A stretch of DNA of 64,000 nt from Sphaerimonospora mesophila NBRC 14179 = JCM 3151 (GTDB lineage Bacteria > Actinomycetota > Actinomycetes > Streptosporangiales > Streptosporangiaceae): positions 1 to 64,000 of the forward strand of contig BCRI01000022.1 in the NCBI GenBank assembly GCA_001552515.1. The letters are read 5' to 3'. Below, one piece after another: positions 32,693-41,662 of this stretch; the first letter of the stretch is position 1, and each line of letters begins with the position of its first letter. The translations under genes were made by a program, and so were the position numbers. The notes below the pieces were generated by a model. The model saw only the letters and a list, made by a program, of their open reading frames with translations. It had not been told where the DNA came from and made no database searches.

Positions 32693-35600
32693 GTCTCGCG
32701 GAGCCCGTTCAGGATCTCCGGGTCGGGGTGCTCCCACATGCCGCGTTCCGCCGCCTCCAGCAGCCGTTCGGCCATGCCGTGCAGCGCCCACGGGTTCGAC
32801 CGCTGCATGAACTCCTGGTTCTCGGGGTCGAGCACGTACGTCTCGGCCAGCTTGTCGTACATCCAGTCGGCCATCACGCCCGTCGTGGCGTCGTAACCGA
32901 ACAGGTAGTCGACGGTGGCGGCCAGCTCGAAGGCGCCCTTGTAGCCGTGCCGCCGCATCGCCGCGAGCCACCGCGGGTTGACCACGCGAGCGCGGAAGAT
33001 CCGCGAGGTCTCCTCCGACAGCGTCCGGGTGCGGACCGCGTCCGGCCGGGTGCTGTCGCCGACGTACGCGGCGGGCGCCCGCCCCGTGAGCGCGCGTACA
33101 GTGGCGATCATGCCGCCGTGGTACTGGAAGTAGTCGTCGGAGTCGGCGATGTCGTGCTCGCGCGTGTCGACGTTCTTGGCCGCCACGGCGATCCTGCGGT
33201 AGGCGTCCTCCATCTGTGGCCGCGCGGCCACACCGTCGAGGTCGCGGCCGTAGGCGAAGCCGCCCCACACGGCGTACACCTCGGCGAGGTCGGCGTCGTC
33301 GTGCCAGTTGCGGCTGTCGATGAGCGGCAGCAGCCCGGCTCCGTACGCGCCGGGCGCCGAGCCGAAGACGCGCATCGTCGCCCGGCGTTCGTCACCGCCC
33401 GTCTCGGCGACGTGGGCCCGCACGTAGTTGTCCTCGTACGGCTCGTCCAGGGCGGCGGCCAGCCGTACGGCGTCGTCGAGCATGGTGACCACGTGCGGAA
33501 AGGCGTCCCGGAAGAAGCCGCTGATGCGGACCGTCACGTCGATTCTCGGCCGGCCGAGCTCGCCGAGGTCGATCGGCTCCAGGCGCGTCACGCGGCGCGA
33601 CGCCTCGTCCCACTCGGGGCGGATGCCGAGCAGCGCGAGCACCTCGGCCACGTCGTCGCCCGCCGTGCGCATGGCGCTGGTGCCCCAGATGGACAGCCCC
33701 ACCGAGCGCGGCCACTCGCCGGTGTCCGCGCGGTAGCGCGCCAGCAGCGAGTCGGCCATCGCCTGGCCGGTCTCCCAGGCCAGCCGGCTCGGCACCGCGC
33801 GGGGATCGACGGAGTAGAAGTTGCGGCCGGTCGGCAGCACGTTGACCAGGCCGCGCAGCGGTGAGCCGCTCGGCCCGGCGGGCACGTACCCGCCGTCCAG
33901 GGCGTGCAGCACGTGGTCGAGCTCGTCGGTGGTGCGCGCCAGGCGCGGCACCATCTCGGTGGCGGCGAAGGTGAGGATCCGCGTGACGAGCTCGGCGCCC
34001 TCCCGGGGGGACCCTTCCGCGAACTCGGTCCTCTCCTCGGGGAGCCCTCCCGCGAGTTCGGCGCCCTCCCCGGGGAGCCCTTGGGCGCTCTCCCGGGGGA
34101 ACCGCTCCGCGAGGACGGCGCGGGCGACCTCGGCCGCCGCCTCCACCGCCCAGCCGCGCTCCTCCATGCCCTCCACCAGGTCGCGGGCGACCGTCTCGGC
34201 CCGGTCGACGGCCGACAGCCGCGCCGTGCCGTCCTCGGCCAGGCCGAGCGCCTCACGCAGCCCGGGCAGGGTCTCCCGGCCCGACCACATCTGCCTGGCC
34301 CGCAGCATCGCCAGCACCAGGTTCACCCGGTCCTGACCCGTGGGCGCCTGGCCGAGCGCGTGCAGGCCGTCGCGGATCTGGGCGTCCTTCACCTCGCACA
34401 GCCAGCCGTCCACGTGCAGGATGAAGTCGTCGAACTCGCTGTCGTGCGGCCGGTCCGCCAGCCCGAGGTCGTGGTCGAGCCGGGCGGCCTGGATCAGCGT
34501 CCAGATCTGCGCCCGGATCGCGGGAAGCTTGGCCGGGTCCATGGCCGCGATGGAGGCGTGCTCGTCCAGGAGCTGCTCCAGCCGCGCGATGTCGCCGTAG
34601 GTGTCGGCACGCGCCATCGGCGGCACCAGGTGGTCGACCAGCACGGCGTGTGCCCGCCGCTTGGCCTGCGTGCCCTCGCCCGGGTCGTTGACCAGGAACG
34701 GATAGATCAGCGGCAGGTCGCCGATGGCGGCGTCGGTGCCGCAGGAGGCGGACATGCCCGCCGACTTGCCCGGCAGCCATTCCAGGTTGCCGTGCTTGCC
34801 CACGTGCACGATCGCGTGCGCGCCGAACCCGGTGCCCTCCCCACCCCCCTCTCCGAGGGGCCCTCCCCCCGTTGCCAGCCAGCGGTAGGCGGCCAGGTAG
34901 TGGTGGCTGGGCGGCAGATCGGGGTCGTGGTAGACGGCGATCGGGTTCTCGCCGAAGCCACGCGGCGGCTGCACCATCACCACCACGTTCCCGGCCCGGA
35001 GCGCGGCCAGCACGATGTCGCCGTCGTGCACGAACAGCTCGCCGGGAGGCGGCCCCCAGTGCCGCTCCATGTCCGCGCGCAGGTCCTCGGGCAGGGTGCG
35101 GTACCACCGCTCGTAGGAGGCGGCGGAGATCCGTACCGGATTGCCCGCCAGCTGCTCCTCGGTCAGCCAGTCGGGGTCCTGGCCGCCGGCCGCGATCAGG
35201 GCGTGGATGAGCGCGTCGCCGTCCTGTTCGGCCACGCCGGGAAACCCCTCGCCCAGGTCGTAGCCCGCCTCGGCGAGCCGGGCCAGCAGCCGTACGGCGC
35301 TCGCGGGCGTGTCCAGCCCGACGGCGTTGCCGATCCGGGAGTGCTTGGTCGGGTACGCCGACAGCATCACGACCAACCGCCGCCCGGCCGGCGGGGTGTG
35401 CCGCAGCAGGCCGTGCCGTACGGCGATGCCCGCCACCCGGGCGGCCCGCTCGGTGTCGGCGGCGTAGACGGTCAGCCCGTCCTCGTCGATCTCCTTGAAC
35501 GAGAACGGCACGGTGATGATCCGGCCGTCGAACTCGGGGATCGCCACCTGCGAGGCCGCGTCCAACGGCGACAGCCCGTCGTCGTTCTCCTCCCACGCCT

Positions 35601-36378
35601 GCCTGCTCGTGGTCAGGCAGAGCCCTTGCAGGATCGGCACGTCCAACTCGGCCAGCGCGCCCACGTCCCACGCCTCGTCGTCGCCGCCGGCCCCGGCGGT
35701 GGCCGGCCGGGAGCCGCCCGCCGCCAGCACGGTCACCACCAGCGCGTCGGCGGCGCGCAGCGTGTCGAGCAGTTCGGGCTCCGCGGTGCGCAACGACGAG
35801 CAGAAGACCGGCAGCGCCTGCCCGCCCGCGTCCTCGATGGCGGTGCAGAGCGTCTCCACGAAGGCGGTGTTGCCCGCCATGTGATGCGCGCGGTAGTAGA
35901 GCACGCCCACCACCGGCCCGCTCCGCGAACCGGCCGGGCGCTCCAGCCGCCCCCACGAGGGGGCCGGCGCGGGCGGTGCGAACCCCTCGCCGGTCAGCAG
36001 GACCGTGTCGGACAGGAACGCGTGCAGTTCCGCCAGGTTGGCCGGCCCGCCCTGTGCCAGGTAGGCGTGCGCCTCGGCGCAGACCCCGGCGCTGACCGTG
36101 GAGAGCTCCATCAGCTCGGCGTCCGGCGCCTGTTCGCCGCCCAGCACCACAACGGGGCGGGGGCCGGCCAGCAGCGCGTCGAGCCCCTTCTCCCAGGCCC
36201 GCCGTCCGCCCAGCAGGCGCACCACCACCAGGTCGGCGTCCGTCACGAGATCGGGCAGGTCGTCCACCCCGAGCCGGGCGGGGTTGCCCAGGCGATAGGC
36301 CGCGCCACTGGCACGGGCGCTCAGCAGGTCGGTGTCGGAAGTCGAGAGCAGCAAGACGGTACGGCTGTCGCCTGGCAC
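32647..36378 (-). CDS. cobN: Cobaltochelatase large subunit CobN
   Basis: A 1243-aa CobN/BchH-type subunit that binds hydrogenobyrinate a,c-diamide and inserts cobalt together with the AAA+ subunit. Family text is visible throughout: YRAHHMAGNTAFVETLC (about 185), VLLSAYPTKHSRIGNAVG-like part near 355, FGAHAIVHVGKHGNLEWLPGK near 530, and the C-terminal YLFGYDATTGVMADWMYDKL. I choose GTG 36378, preceded by GGGAGGA 8 nt upstream. A cobalamin riboswitch lies just upstream on the same strand, so expression drops when B12 is plentiful. Oxygen-independent chelation step of the aerobic pathway. Confidence 0.94.
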   Translation of the reverse strand: MPGDSRTVLLLSTSDTDLLSARASGAAYRLGNPARLGVDDLPDLVTDADLVVVRLLGGRRAWEKGLDALLAGPRPVVVLGGEQAPDAELMELSTVSAGVCAEAHAYLAQGGPANLAELHAFLSDTVLLTGEGFAPPAPAPSWGRLERPAGSRSGPVVGVLYYRAHHMAGNTAFVETLCTAIEDAGGQALPVFCSSLRTAEPELLDTLRAADALVVTVLAAGGSRPATAGAGGDDEAWDVGALAELDVPILQGLCLTTSRQAWEENDDGLSPLDAASQVAIPEFDGRIITVPFSFKEIDEDGLTVYAADTERAARVAGIAVRHGLLRHTPPAGRRLVVMLSAYPTKHSRIGNAVGLDTPASAVRLLARLAEAGYDLGEGFPGVAEQDGDALIHALIAAGGQDPDWLTEEQLAGNPVRISAASYERWYRTLPEDLRADMERHWGPPPGELFVHDGDIVLAALRAGNVVVMVQPPRGFGENPIAVYHDPDLPPSHHYLAAYRWLATGGGPLGEGGGEGTGFGAHAIVHVGKHGNLEWLPGKSAGMSASCGTDAAIGDLPLIYPFLVNDPGEGTQAKRRAHAVLVDHLVPPMARADTYGDIARLEQLLDEHASIAAMDPAKLPAIRAQIWTLIQAARLDHDLGLADRPHDSEFDDFILHVDGWLCEVKDAQIRDGLHALGQAPTGQDRVNLVLAMLRARQMWSGRETLPGLREALGLAEDGTARLSAVDRAETVARDLVEGMEERGWAVEAAAEVARAVLAERFPRESAQGLPGEGAELAGGLPEERTEFAEGSPREGAELVTRILTFAATEMVPRLARTTDELDHVLHALDGGYVPAGPSGSPLRGLVNVLPTGRNFYSVDPRAVPSRLAWETGQAMADSLLARYRADTGEWPRSVGLSIWGTSAMRTAGDDVAEVLALLGIRPEWDEASRRVTRLEPIDLGELGRPRIDVTVRISGFFRDAFPHVVTMLDDAVRLAAALDEPYEDNYVRAHVAETGGDERRATMRVFGSAPGAYGAGLLPLIDSRNWHDDADLAEVYAVWGGFAYGRDLDGVAARPQMEDAYRRIAVAAKNVDTREHDIADSDDYFQYHGGMIATVRALTGRAPAAYVGDSTRPDAVRTRTLSEETSRIFRARVVNPRWLAAMRRHGYKGAFELAATVDYLFGYDATTGVMADWMYDKLAETYVLDPENQEFMQRSNPWALHGMAERLLEAAERGMWEHPDPEILNGLRETYLKTEGDLEDDTSR

Positions 36379-36414
36379 GACGCAATCCTCCCTCGGGGTC
36401 CTCGCCCCGGTCGC

Positions 36415-36570
36415 GGGTGTCACGACGGCAGGAGTCTCCTGGCTCCCGGATCGACGCTCCCCCCGGCCTTCCCACCCGTCGCCGGGCAGTGGCCTGCGGT
36501 GGGGTTCGCTCCCCGGTCACAGTGGCGGGACCGCGCCGGTTTCACACCGGCTTCCTCCCATTGCCATCGC
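36415..36570 (-). ncRNA. Cobalamin riboswitch controlling cobN
   Basis: Minus-strand order: GAGGAAGCCGGTGTGAAACC, GGCGCGGTCCCGCCACTGTG, GGGTGGGAAGG and the complete B12 box GGGAGCCAGGAGACTCCTGC. It ends about 40 nt before the cobN start. Nearly identical in the core to the broken copy at 26816-26935. Confidence 0.92.
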
Positions 36571-36615
36571 CTACCGAGGAGCCTACGACACAAAAGCCTC
36601 CGAAATAACTGGCGC

Positions 36616-36621
36616 TACCAT
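36616..36621 (+). promoter_or_regulatory. Probable -10 box for a leaderless cobG mRNA
   Basis: TACCAT lies 7 nt before the GTG at 36629, and no ribosome binding site is seen between them. This spacing is typical of leaderless actinobacterial genes. Confidence 0.45.
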
Positions 36622-36628
36622 CCTCACC

Positions 36629-38017
36629 GTGTCGATAAGCGACTTTTCCGGACGTGAGCGCTCGGACGCCTGTCCGGGAGCGCTCCAGGTGCACGAGGCG
36701 GCCGACGGCCCGCTGGCCCGGATCCGCCTGCCGGGCGGGGTGATCTCCCCCGCGCAGCTGCGCGAGCTGGCCGCCTGCGCCACGGAGCTGGGCTCGGGGG
36801 TGATCGAGCTGACCTCCCGGGCGAACGTCCAGGTCCGCGGCCTGCGCGCGCCCGCCGCCTTCGCGGGGCGGATGGCCGCCGCCGGCCTGCTGCCGTCGGC
36901 CACGCACGAGCGGGTGCGCAACATCGTCGCCTCGCCGCTCGGCGGGCGCGGCCACGCCGGCCTGCTCGCCACCCGGCCGCTGGTCGAGGCGCTGGATCGG
37001 GAACTGTGCGCTCGCCCCCGGCTGGCCGAGCTTCCCGGACGGTTCCTGTTCGCGTTCGACGACGGCACCGGAGACGTCGCCGGGCTCGGCGCCGACGTCA
37101 CGCTCGCGGCCGAGCACCGTACCGGGGCGCGGTTGCTGCTGGCGGGTTCCGACAGCGGGCTGACCACGCGTCCCGAGTCCGCGGCCTCGCTCATGGTCTC
37201 CGCTGCGGAGGCGTTCCTCGACGAGCGGGCCGCGCAGGCCGAGGCGCGCGGCGCCGCGCGGGCGGACTGCGACATGTCGGCTGACGGCGGTACGCCGGCG
37301 AGCATCGGTGCGTGGCGGATCCGCGAGCTGGAGAACGGGCCGGCGCGCGTCGCCGCCCGCCTGGTCGACGCCGTGGCCGGGCTCGGGGCCCCCGCCACCT
37401 CGGATTCCGAGGTGAGCCCGGGATTCGCGGTGAGCCCGGGATTCGCGGTGAGCCCGGGATTCGCGGTGAGCCCGGGATTCGCGGTGAGCCCGGATTTCGA
37501 GGTGAGCCCGGATTTCGAGGTGAGCCCGGATTTCGAGGTGAGCCCGGATTTCGAGGTGCGGCGGCCGCGGGGACTCCGCCGCGCCGGACGCCACGCGCAG
37601 CGCGACGGCCGGGTGGCCCTCGAAGCCCTGGTGCCGCTCGGCAGGCTGTCGGCCGCCCAGGCCCGGGCGCTCGCCGACATCGGCGACGACGTACGGCTGA
37701 CCCCCTGGCGTACCGTCGTGGTGCCGGATCTGTCCCCGGCCGAAGCGGACCGCGCGGCCGAAGCGCTCGACGCCGCCGGGCTCGTCACCGATCCGGACTC
37801 GCCGTGGGCGGGCGTCACCGCATGCACCGGACGTCCCGGCTGCGCCAAGTCGCTGGCGGACGTCCAGGCCGACGCACGACGCTGGGTGGCCGGCCTGGAC
37901 CGGGCCACGGACACACCCGTTCACTGGGCCGGATGCGCGCGACGCTGCGGGCTGCCGCGCGGCCGGGTCGTCCAGATGATCGCCACAGCCGACGGCTACC
38001 GGGAGGGGCGGCAGTGA
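36629..38017 (+). CDS. cobG: Precorrin-3B synthase CobG with an internal repeat
   Basis: A 462-aa nitrite/sulfite reductase-like protein that uses O2 to form the gamma-lactone precorrin-3B; its presence marks the aerobic pathway. N-terminal half-domain with [13 protein letters not shown] (about 51-63). C-terminal [4Fe-4S] signature C-x5-C (CTGRPGC) and C-x3-C (CARRC). Between the two ferredoxin-like halves, residues 262-309 are eight hexapeptides, VSPGFA four times and VSPDFE four times, which normal CobG lacks. The linker seems to tolerate it. GTG 36629 is probably leaderless. Its stop overlaps cobH. Confidence 0.88.
37412..37555 (+). repeat. 18-bp x 8 minisatellite inside cobG
   Basis: Four copies of GTGAGCCCGGGATTCGCG followed by four copies of GTGAGCCCGGATTTCGAG, in frame. 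The two blocks are each internally identical, indicating recent expansion by slippage or unequal exchange. Confidence 0.95.
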
Positions 38018-38634
38018 CCGACTACATTCGCGACGGCGCCGAGATCTACCGCCGCTCGTTCGCGACCATCCGCGCCGAGGCCGACCTCACCGGGATGCCG
38101 CCCGACGTGGCCCAGGTGGCGGTACGGATGATCCACGCCTGCGGGATGACCGACCTCGTGGCCGACCTCGGCTGGTCGCCCTCCGTGGTCGCCCACGCCC
38201 GCGAAGCGCTCCGCCGCGGCGCACCCGTGCTGTGCGACGCCATGATGGTCGCGTCCGGCGTGACCAGGCGCAGGCTGCCCGCCGGCAACGACGTGGTGTG
38301 CACGCTCGGCGACCCCGCCGTACCCGAACTCGCCGAACGGCTCGGCACCACCCGCAGCGCCGCCGCGCTCGAACTGTGGCGCGACCGCCTCGGCGGCGCC
38401 GTGGTCGCGATCGGCAACGCGCCGACCGCCCTGTTCCGGCTGCTCGAACTGGTCGAGGAAGGGGCCGCCAGGCCGGCGGCGGTGCTCGGCATCCCGGTCG
38501 GCTTCATCGGTGCGGCGGAGTCCAAGCAGGCGCTGGCGGACAGCGGCCTCGAGTATCTGGTGGTGCACGGCCGTCGCGGCGGCAGTGCGATGACGGCGGC
38601 GGCGGTCAACGCCATCGCCAGCGAGACGGAGTGA
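38014..38634 (+). CDS. cobH: Precorrin-8X methylmutase
   Basis: A 206-aa CobH/CbiC enzyme that moves the C-11 methyl to C-12, giving hydrogenobyrinate. Family marks: [14 protein letters not shown] near the N-terminus, the catalytic His in MIHACGM (about 43), [14 protein letters not shown] and [13 protein letters not shown] near the C-terminus. GTG 38014 overlaps the cobG stop (GTGA), so the two are coupled. Confidence 0.93.
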   Translation: MTDYIRDGAEIYRRSFATIRAEADLTGMPPDVAQVAVRMIHACGMTDLVADLGWSPSVVAHAREALRRGAPVLCDAMMVASGVTRRRLPAGNDVVCTLGDPAVPELAERLGTTRSAAALELWRDRLGGAVVAIGNAPTALFRLLELVEEGAARPAAVLGIPVGFIGAAESKQALADSGLEYLVVHGRRGGSAMTAAAVNAIASETE

Positions 38635-38639
38635 TCGCG

Positions 38640-40133
38640 ATGACAGGACGGCTGTACGGGGTGGGACTCGGCCCGGGGGACCCCGAGCTGGTCACGGTCA
38701 AGACGGCCCGGCTGATTGGCGAGGCCGACGTGATCGCCTACCACGCCGCCAGGCACGGCCGCAGCATCGCGCGTTCCATCGCGCTGCCGTACATGCGCGA
38801 GGGCCAGATCGAGGAGCTGCTCCTCTACCCGCTGACCACGGAGACCACCGACCATCCCGGCGGCTACCAGGGCGCGCTCGACGACTTCTACGCCGACTGC
38901 GCCGAGCGGCTGGCCGCGCATCTGGACGGTGGCCGGACCGTGGTGGTGCTGAGCGAGGGCGACCCGCTGTTCTACGGGTCGTACATGCACATGCACAAGC
39001 GGCTCGCGCAGCGCTACCCGACGGAGGTGGTGCCCGGCGTGACCTCCGTCAGCGCCGCCTCGGCCGTGCTGGGCCGTCCGCTGGTCGAGCGGGACGAGGT
39101 GCTCACCGTGCTGCCCGGCACGCTGTCCGCCGAGGAACTCGCCGAACGGCTGCGCGGCACCGACTCGGCCGCCGTGCTCAAGCTGGGCAGGACGTTCGCC
39201 AAGGTCCGCGACGCCCTCGCCGAGGCCGGGCGGCTGGACGACGCATGGTACGTCGAGCGCGCCACCACGGACGCGGAACGGGTCGCGCCGCTCAAGGACG
39301 TCGACCCCGGCGAGGTGCCCTACTTCTCGCTGGCCCTGCTCGCCAGCCCCATTGCCGACCGATGGGCCGAGCGCACGTTCGCGCCCGAGCCCGCCTCCGT
39401 CGCATCCGCCGGCGAGGTGGCCGTGGTGGGGCTCGGCCCCGCCGGTCGCCCCTGGCTCACCCCCGAGGCGCAGGAGGCCCTGGCGGCCGCCACCGACCTG
39501 GTCGGGTACGGCCCGTACGTGGACCGGGTCGCGCCGAACCCGCGCCAGCGCCGCCACCGCACCGACAACCGGGCCGAGGCGGAGCGTGCCAGGCACGCGC
39601 TGGAGCTGGCCCGCGAAGGAGCGCGGGTGGCCGTGGTGTCCTCCGGCGATCCCGGGGTGTTCGCCATGGCCAGCGCCGTGCTGGAAGCGGCGGCCGACTT
39701 CCCCGACGTGCCGGTGCGGATCGTCCCCGGGCTGACCGCGGCGCAGGCGGTGGCCGGCCGGGTCGGCGCGCCGCTCGGCCACGACTACTGCGTGCTGTCG
39801 CTGTCGGACCTGCTCAAGCCGTGGGAGGTGGTGGCGGACCGGCTGACCGCCGCGGCGCGGGCCGACCTGGTCCTCGCGCTCTACAACCCGGCCTCGCGCA
39901 GCCGCACCTGGCAGCTCGCCGCGGCCCGGGACCTGCTGCTGGAGCATCGTGACGCCGCCACCCCCGTGGTGATCGGGCGCGACGTCGGCGGCGACGAGGA
40001 GAGCGTCACCGTCACCACACTGGGCGAGCTGGACCCCGCCCAGGTCGACATGCGCTGCCTGCTGATCATCGGCTCCTCGACCACCCGGGTGACCGGCGAC
40101 GGCGGCGTCTACACCCCGCGCCGCTACCCCTGA
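38640..40133 (+). CDS. cobIJ: Fused CobI-CobJ: precorrin-2 C20- and precorrin-3B C17-methyltransferase
   Basis: A 497-aa fusion of two SAM-dependent tetrapyrrole methylases. Residues 1 to about 245 are CobI (LYGVGLGPGDPELVTVKTAR near the N-terminus and VVLSEGDPLFYGSYMHMH near 100-117). About 255-497 are CobJ (VAVVGLGPAGRPWLTPEAQ and VVSSGDPGVFAMASAVLE). Such fusions are common in actinobacteria. I use ATG 38640 with GACGGAG 8 nt before it; GTG 38631 is also possible and would overlap the cobH stop. Confidence 0.92.
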   Translation: MTGRLYGVGLGPGDPELVTVKTARLIGEADVIAYHAARHGRSIARSIALPYMREGQIEELLLYPLTTETTDHPGGYQGALDDFYADCAERLAAHLDGGRTVVVLSEGDPLFYGSYMHMHKRLAQRYPTEVVPGVTSVSAASAVLGRPLVERDEVLTVLPGTLSAEELAERLRGTDSAAVLKLGRTFAKVRDALAEAGRLDDAWYVERATTDAERVAPLKDVDPGEVPYFSLALLASPIADRWAERTFAPEPASVASAGEVAVVGLGPAGRPWLTPEAQEALAAATDLVGYGPYVDRVAPNPRQRRHRTDNRAEAERARHALELAREGARVAVVSSGDPGVFAMASAVLEAAADFPDVPVRIVPGLTAAQAVAGRVGAPLGHDYCVLSLSDLLKPWEVVADRLTAAARADLVLALYNPASRSRTWQLAAARDLLLEHRDAATPVVIGRDVGGDEESVTVTTLGELDPAQVDMRCLLIIGSSTTRVTGDGGVYTPRRYP

Positions 40134-40172
40134 CCCGTCCGCGGTGCTCCGGCCCCCAGGTCGGGGAGCGCG

Positions 40173-40922
40173 TCAGCCGCCGACCCAGGTGACGGCCGCG
40201 CCGACCGTCTCAACCGTACGGACGCCGGTAGGCAGGGGCGGCCGGTCCACCATGATCACCGGAAGTCCGAGCTCGCGGGCCGCGACCAGCTTGGCGGTGG
40301 TCATCCGGCCACCGCTGTCCTTGGTGACCAGCACGTCCAGGCGGTGCTCCCGGATGAGGGCCAGCTCGCCCTCCACCGTGTACGGCCCGCGATCGAGCAG
40401 CACGTGCACGTTGTCCGGCACCGGTGGTTCGGGCGGATCGACCGACCTGGCCAGCAGCCACACCCCGGCCAGCCCGGTGAAGATCGGCAGGCTGCGCCGC
40501 CCGGTGGTGAGGAACACCCGGGCCGGCCCGTGCTGTCGTGCCATCCCGTGCAGCCGGGCCGCCGCCTCGGGCAGGGAGGCGACCCGCTGCCAGACGTCGC
40601 CGGGCCCTTCCCGCCAGCCCGGCCGGCGCAGGATCAGCAGCGGCACTCCGGTCCTGGCCGCGGCCTCGGCCGCCGACGCCGTCATCCGCGCCGCGAACGG
40701 GTGGGTGGCGTCCACCATCGCGTCGATGCGCTCGGCGGCCAGCCAGGCGGCCAGCCCGTCCGGGCCACCGAACCCGCCCATCCGCACCCGCCCGGCGGGA
40801 AGCCGCGGATCGGTCACCCGTCCGGCGAGCGACGACACCACCCGCATGCCCGGATCGGCGGCCAGCTCGGCGGCGAGCGCCCGCGCCTCGGCCGTACCGC
40901 CCAGGATGAGGACCCGTCTCAC
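40173..40922 (-). CDS. cobK: Precorrin-6A reductase
   Basis: A 249-aa CobK/CbiJ-type NADPH-dependent reductase. N-terminal nucleotide-binding segment VLILGGTAEARALAAEL (about 4-20), MVDATHPFAARMTASAA near 70-86 and LVTKDSGGRMTTAKLVAARELGLPVIM near 200-226 are diagnostic. It is convergent to cobIJ and overlaps cobM by 4 bp; last gene of the PPOX-cobL-cobM-cobK operon. Confidence 0.93.
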   Translation of the reverse strand: MRRVLILGGTAEARALAAELAADPGMRVVSSLAGRVTDPRLPAGRVRMGGFGGPDGLAAWLAAERIDAMVDATHPFAARMTASAAEAAARTGVPLLILRRPGWREGPGDVWQRVASLPEAAARLHGMARQHGPARVFLTTGRRSLPIFTGLAGVWLLARSVDPPEPPVPDNVHVLLDRGPYTVEGELALIREHRLDVLVTKDSGGRMTTAKLVAARELGLPVIMVDRPPLPTGVRTVETVGAAVTWVGG

Positions 40923-41662
40923 GGCCTGACCCGGTCCGCGCTGTAGAGGTGGCTGTCGGGGAACTGCGACGCCGTCAGCACCCGCCCGACGACGATCACC
41001 GCCGTACGCCGGATCCCGGCCTCGTGCACCTGCTCCGCGATGTCCGCCAGCGTGCCGCGCAGGATCACCTCGTCCGCCCTGCTCGCCCGCGCGACCACGG
41101 CGACCGGGCAGTCTGGGCCATACGACGGCAACAGCTCGGCCACCACGGCGTCGATCCGCTGCACGGCCAGATGCAGCACCATCGTGGCCCCGCTCGCGCC
41201 CAGCGTGGCCAGGTCCTCGCCGTCAGGCATCGGTGTCGCCCGGGCCGACGTGCGGGTAAGGATGATCGTCTGGCCGACGCCGGGCACGGTGAGCTCCCGG
41301 CCCAGGGAGGCGGCGGCCGCCGCGAAAGCGGGCACCCCGGGCACCACCTCGTACGGCACGTCCAGCGCGTCCAGCCGGCGCATCTGCTCGGCCACCGCGC
41401 TGAACACCGACGGGTCTCCCGAGTGCAGCCGCGCCACGTCCAGCCCGGCCCGATGCGCGGCGAGCAGCTCCGCCACGATCTCGTCGAGCGTCAGGTTCGC
41501 CGTGTCGACCAGCCGCGCGTCCGCCGGGCACGACTCCAGCAGCTCGCGCGGCACCAGCGAGCCCGCGTACAGGCACACGGGCGAGGTCTGGAGCCGCCGC
41601 AGGCCGCGCAGCGTGATCAGATCGGCGGCCCCGGGGCCCGCCCCGATGAAGTAGACGGTCAC
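40919..41662 (-). CDS. cobM: Precorrin-4 C11-methyltransferase
   Basis: A 247-aa SAM-dependent methyltransferase (CobM/CbiF). VYFIGAGPGAADLITLRG at the N-terminus, LHSGDPSVFSAVAEQMRRLD near 90-109 and ILTRTSARATPMP near 142 are family marks. GTG 41662 has AGGAAGGA upstream and overlaps the cobL stop (GTGA). Confidence 0.93.
   Translation of the reverse strand: MTVYFIGAGPGAADLITLRGLRRLQTSPVCLYAGSLVPRELLESCPADARLVDTANLTLDEIVAELLAAHRAGLDVARLHSGDPSVFSAVAEQMRRLDALDVPYEVVPGVPAFAAAAASLGRELTVPGVGQTIILTRTSARATPMPDGEDLATLGASGATMVLHLAVQRIDAVVAELLPSYGPDCPVAVVARASRADEVILRGTLADIAEQVHEAGIRRTAVIVVGRVLTASQFPDSHLYSADRVRP

Noticed and set aside
31537-33864. Plus-strand open frame (775 aa) across cobB and the cobN 3' end
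   Set aside because: It spans two genes in the wrong frame and has shadow-type composition.
33904-36657. Long plus-strand open frame (917 aa) opposite cobN
   Set aside because: No domain, Arg/Gly/Val/Gln/His-rich composition; cobN on the other strand has clear family motifs and a riboswitch.
37412-37555. CRISPR-like array
   Set aside because: Units are contiguous 18-mers without spacers and lie in frame inside cobG.
37312-37560. Collagen-like GEPGIRGEP repeats in another frame
   Set aside because: Frame shift of the cobG minisatellite; the cobG frame carries conserved domains on both sides.
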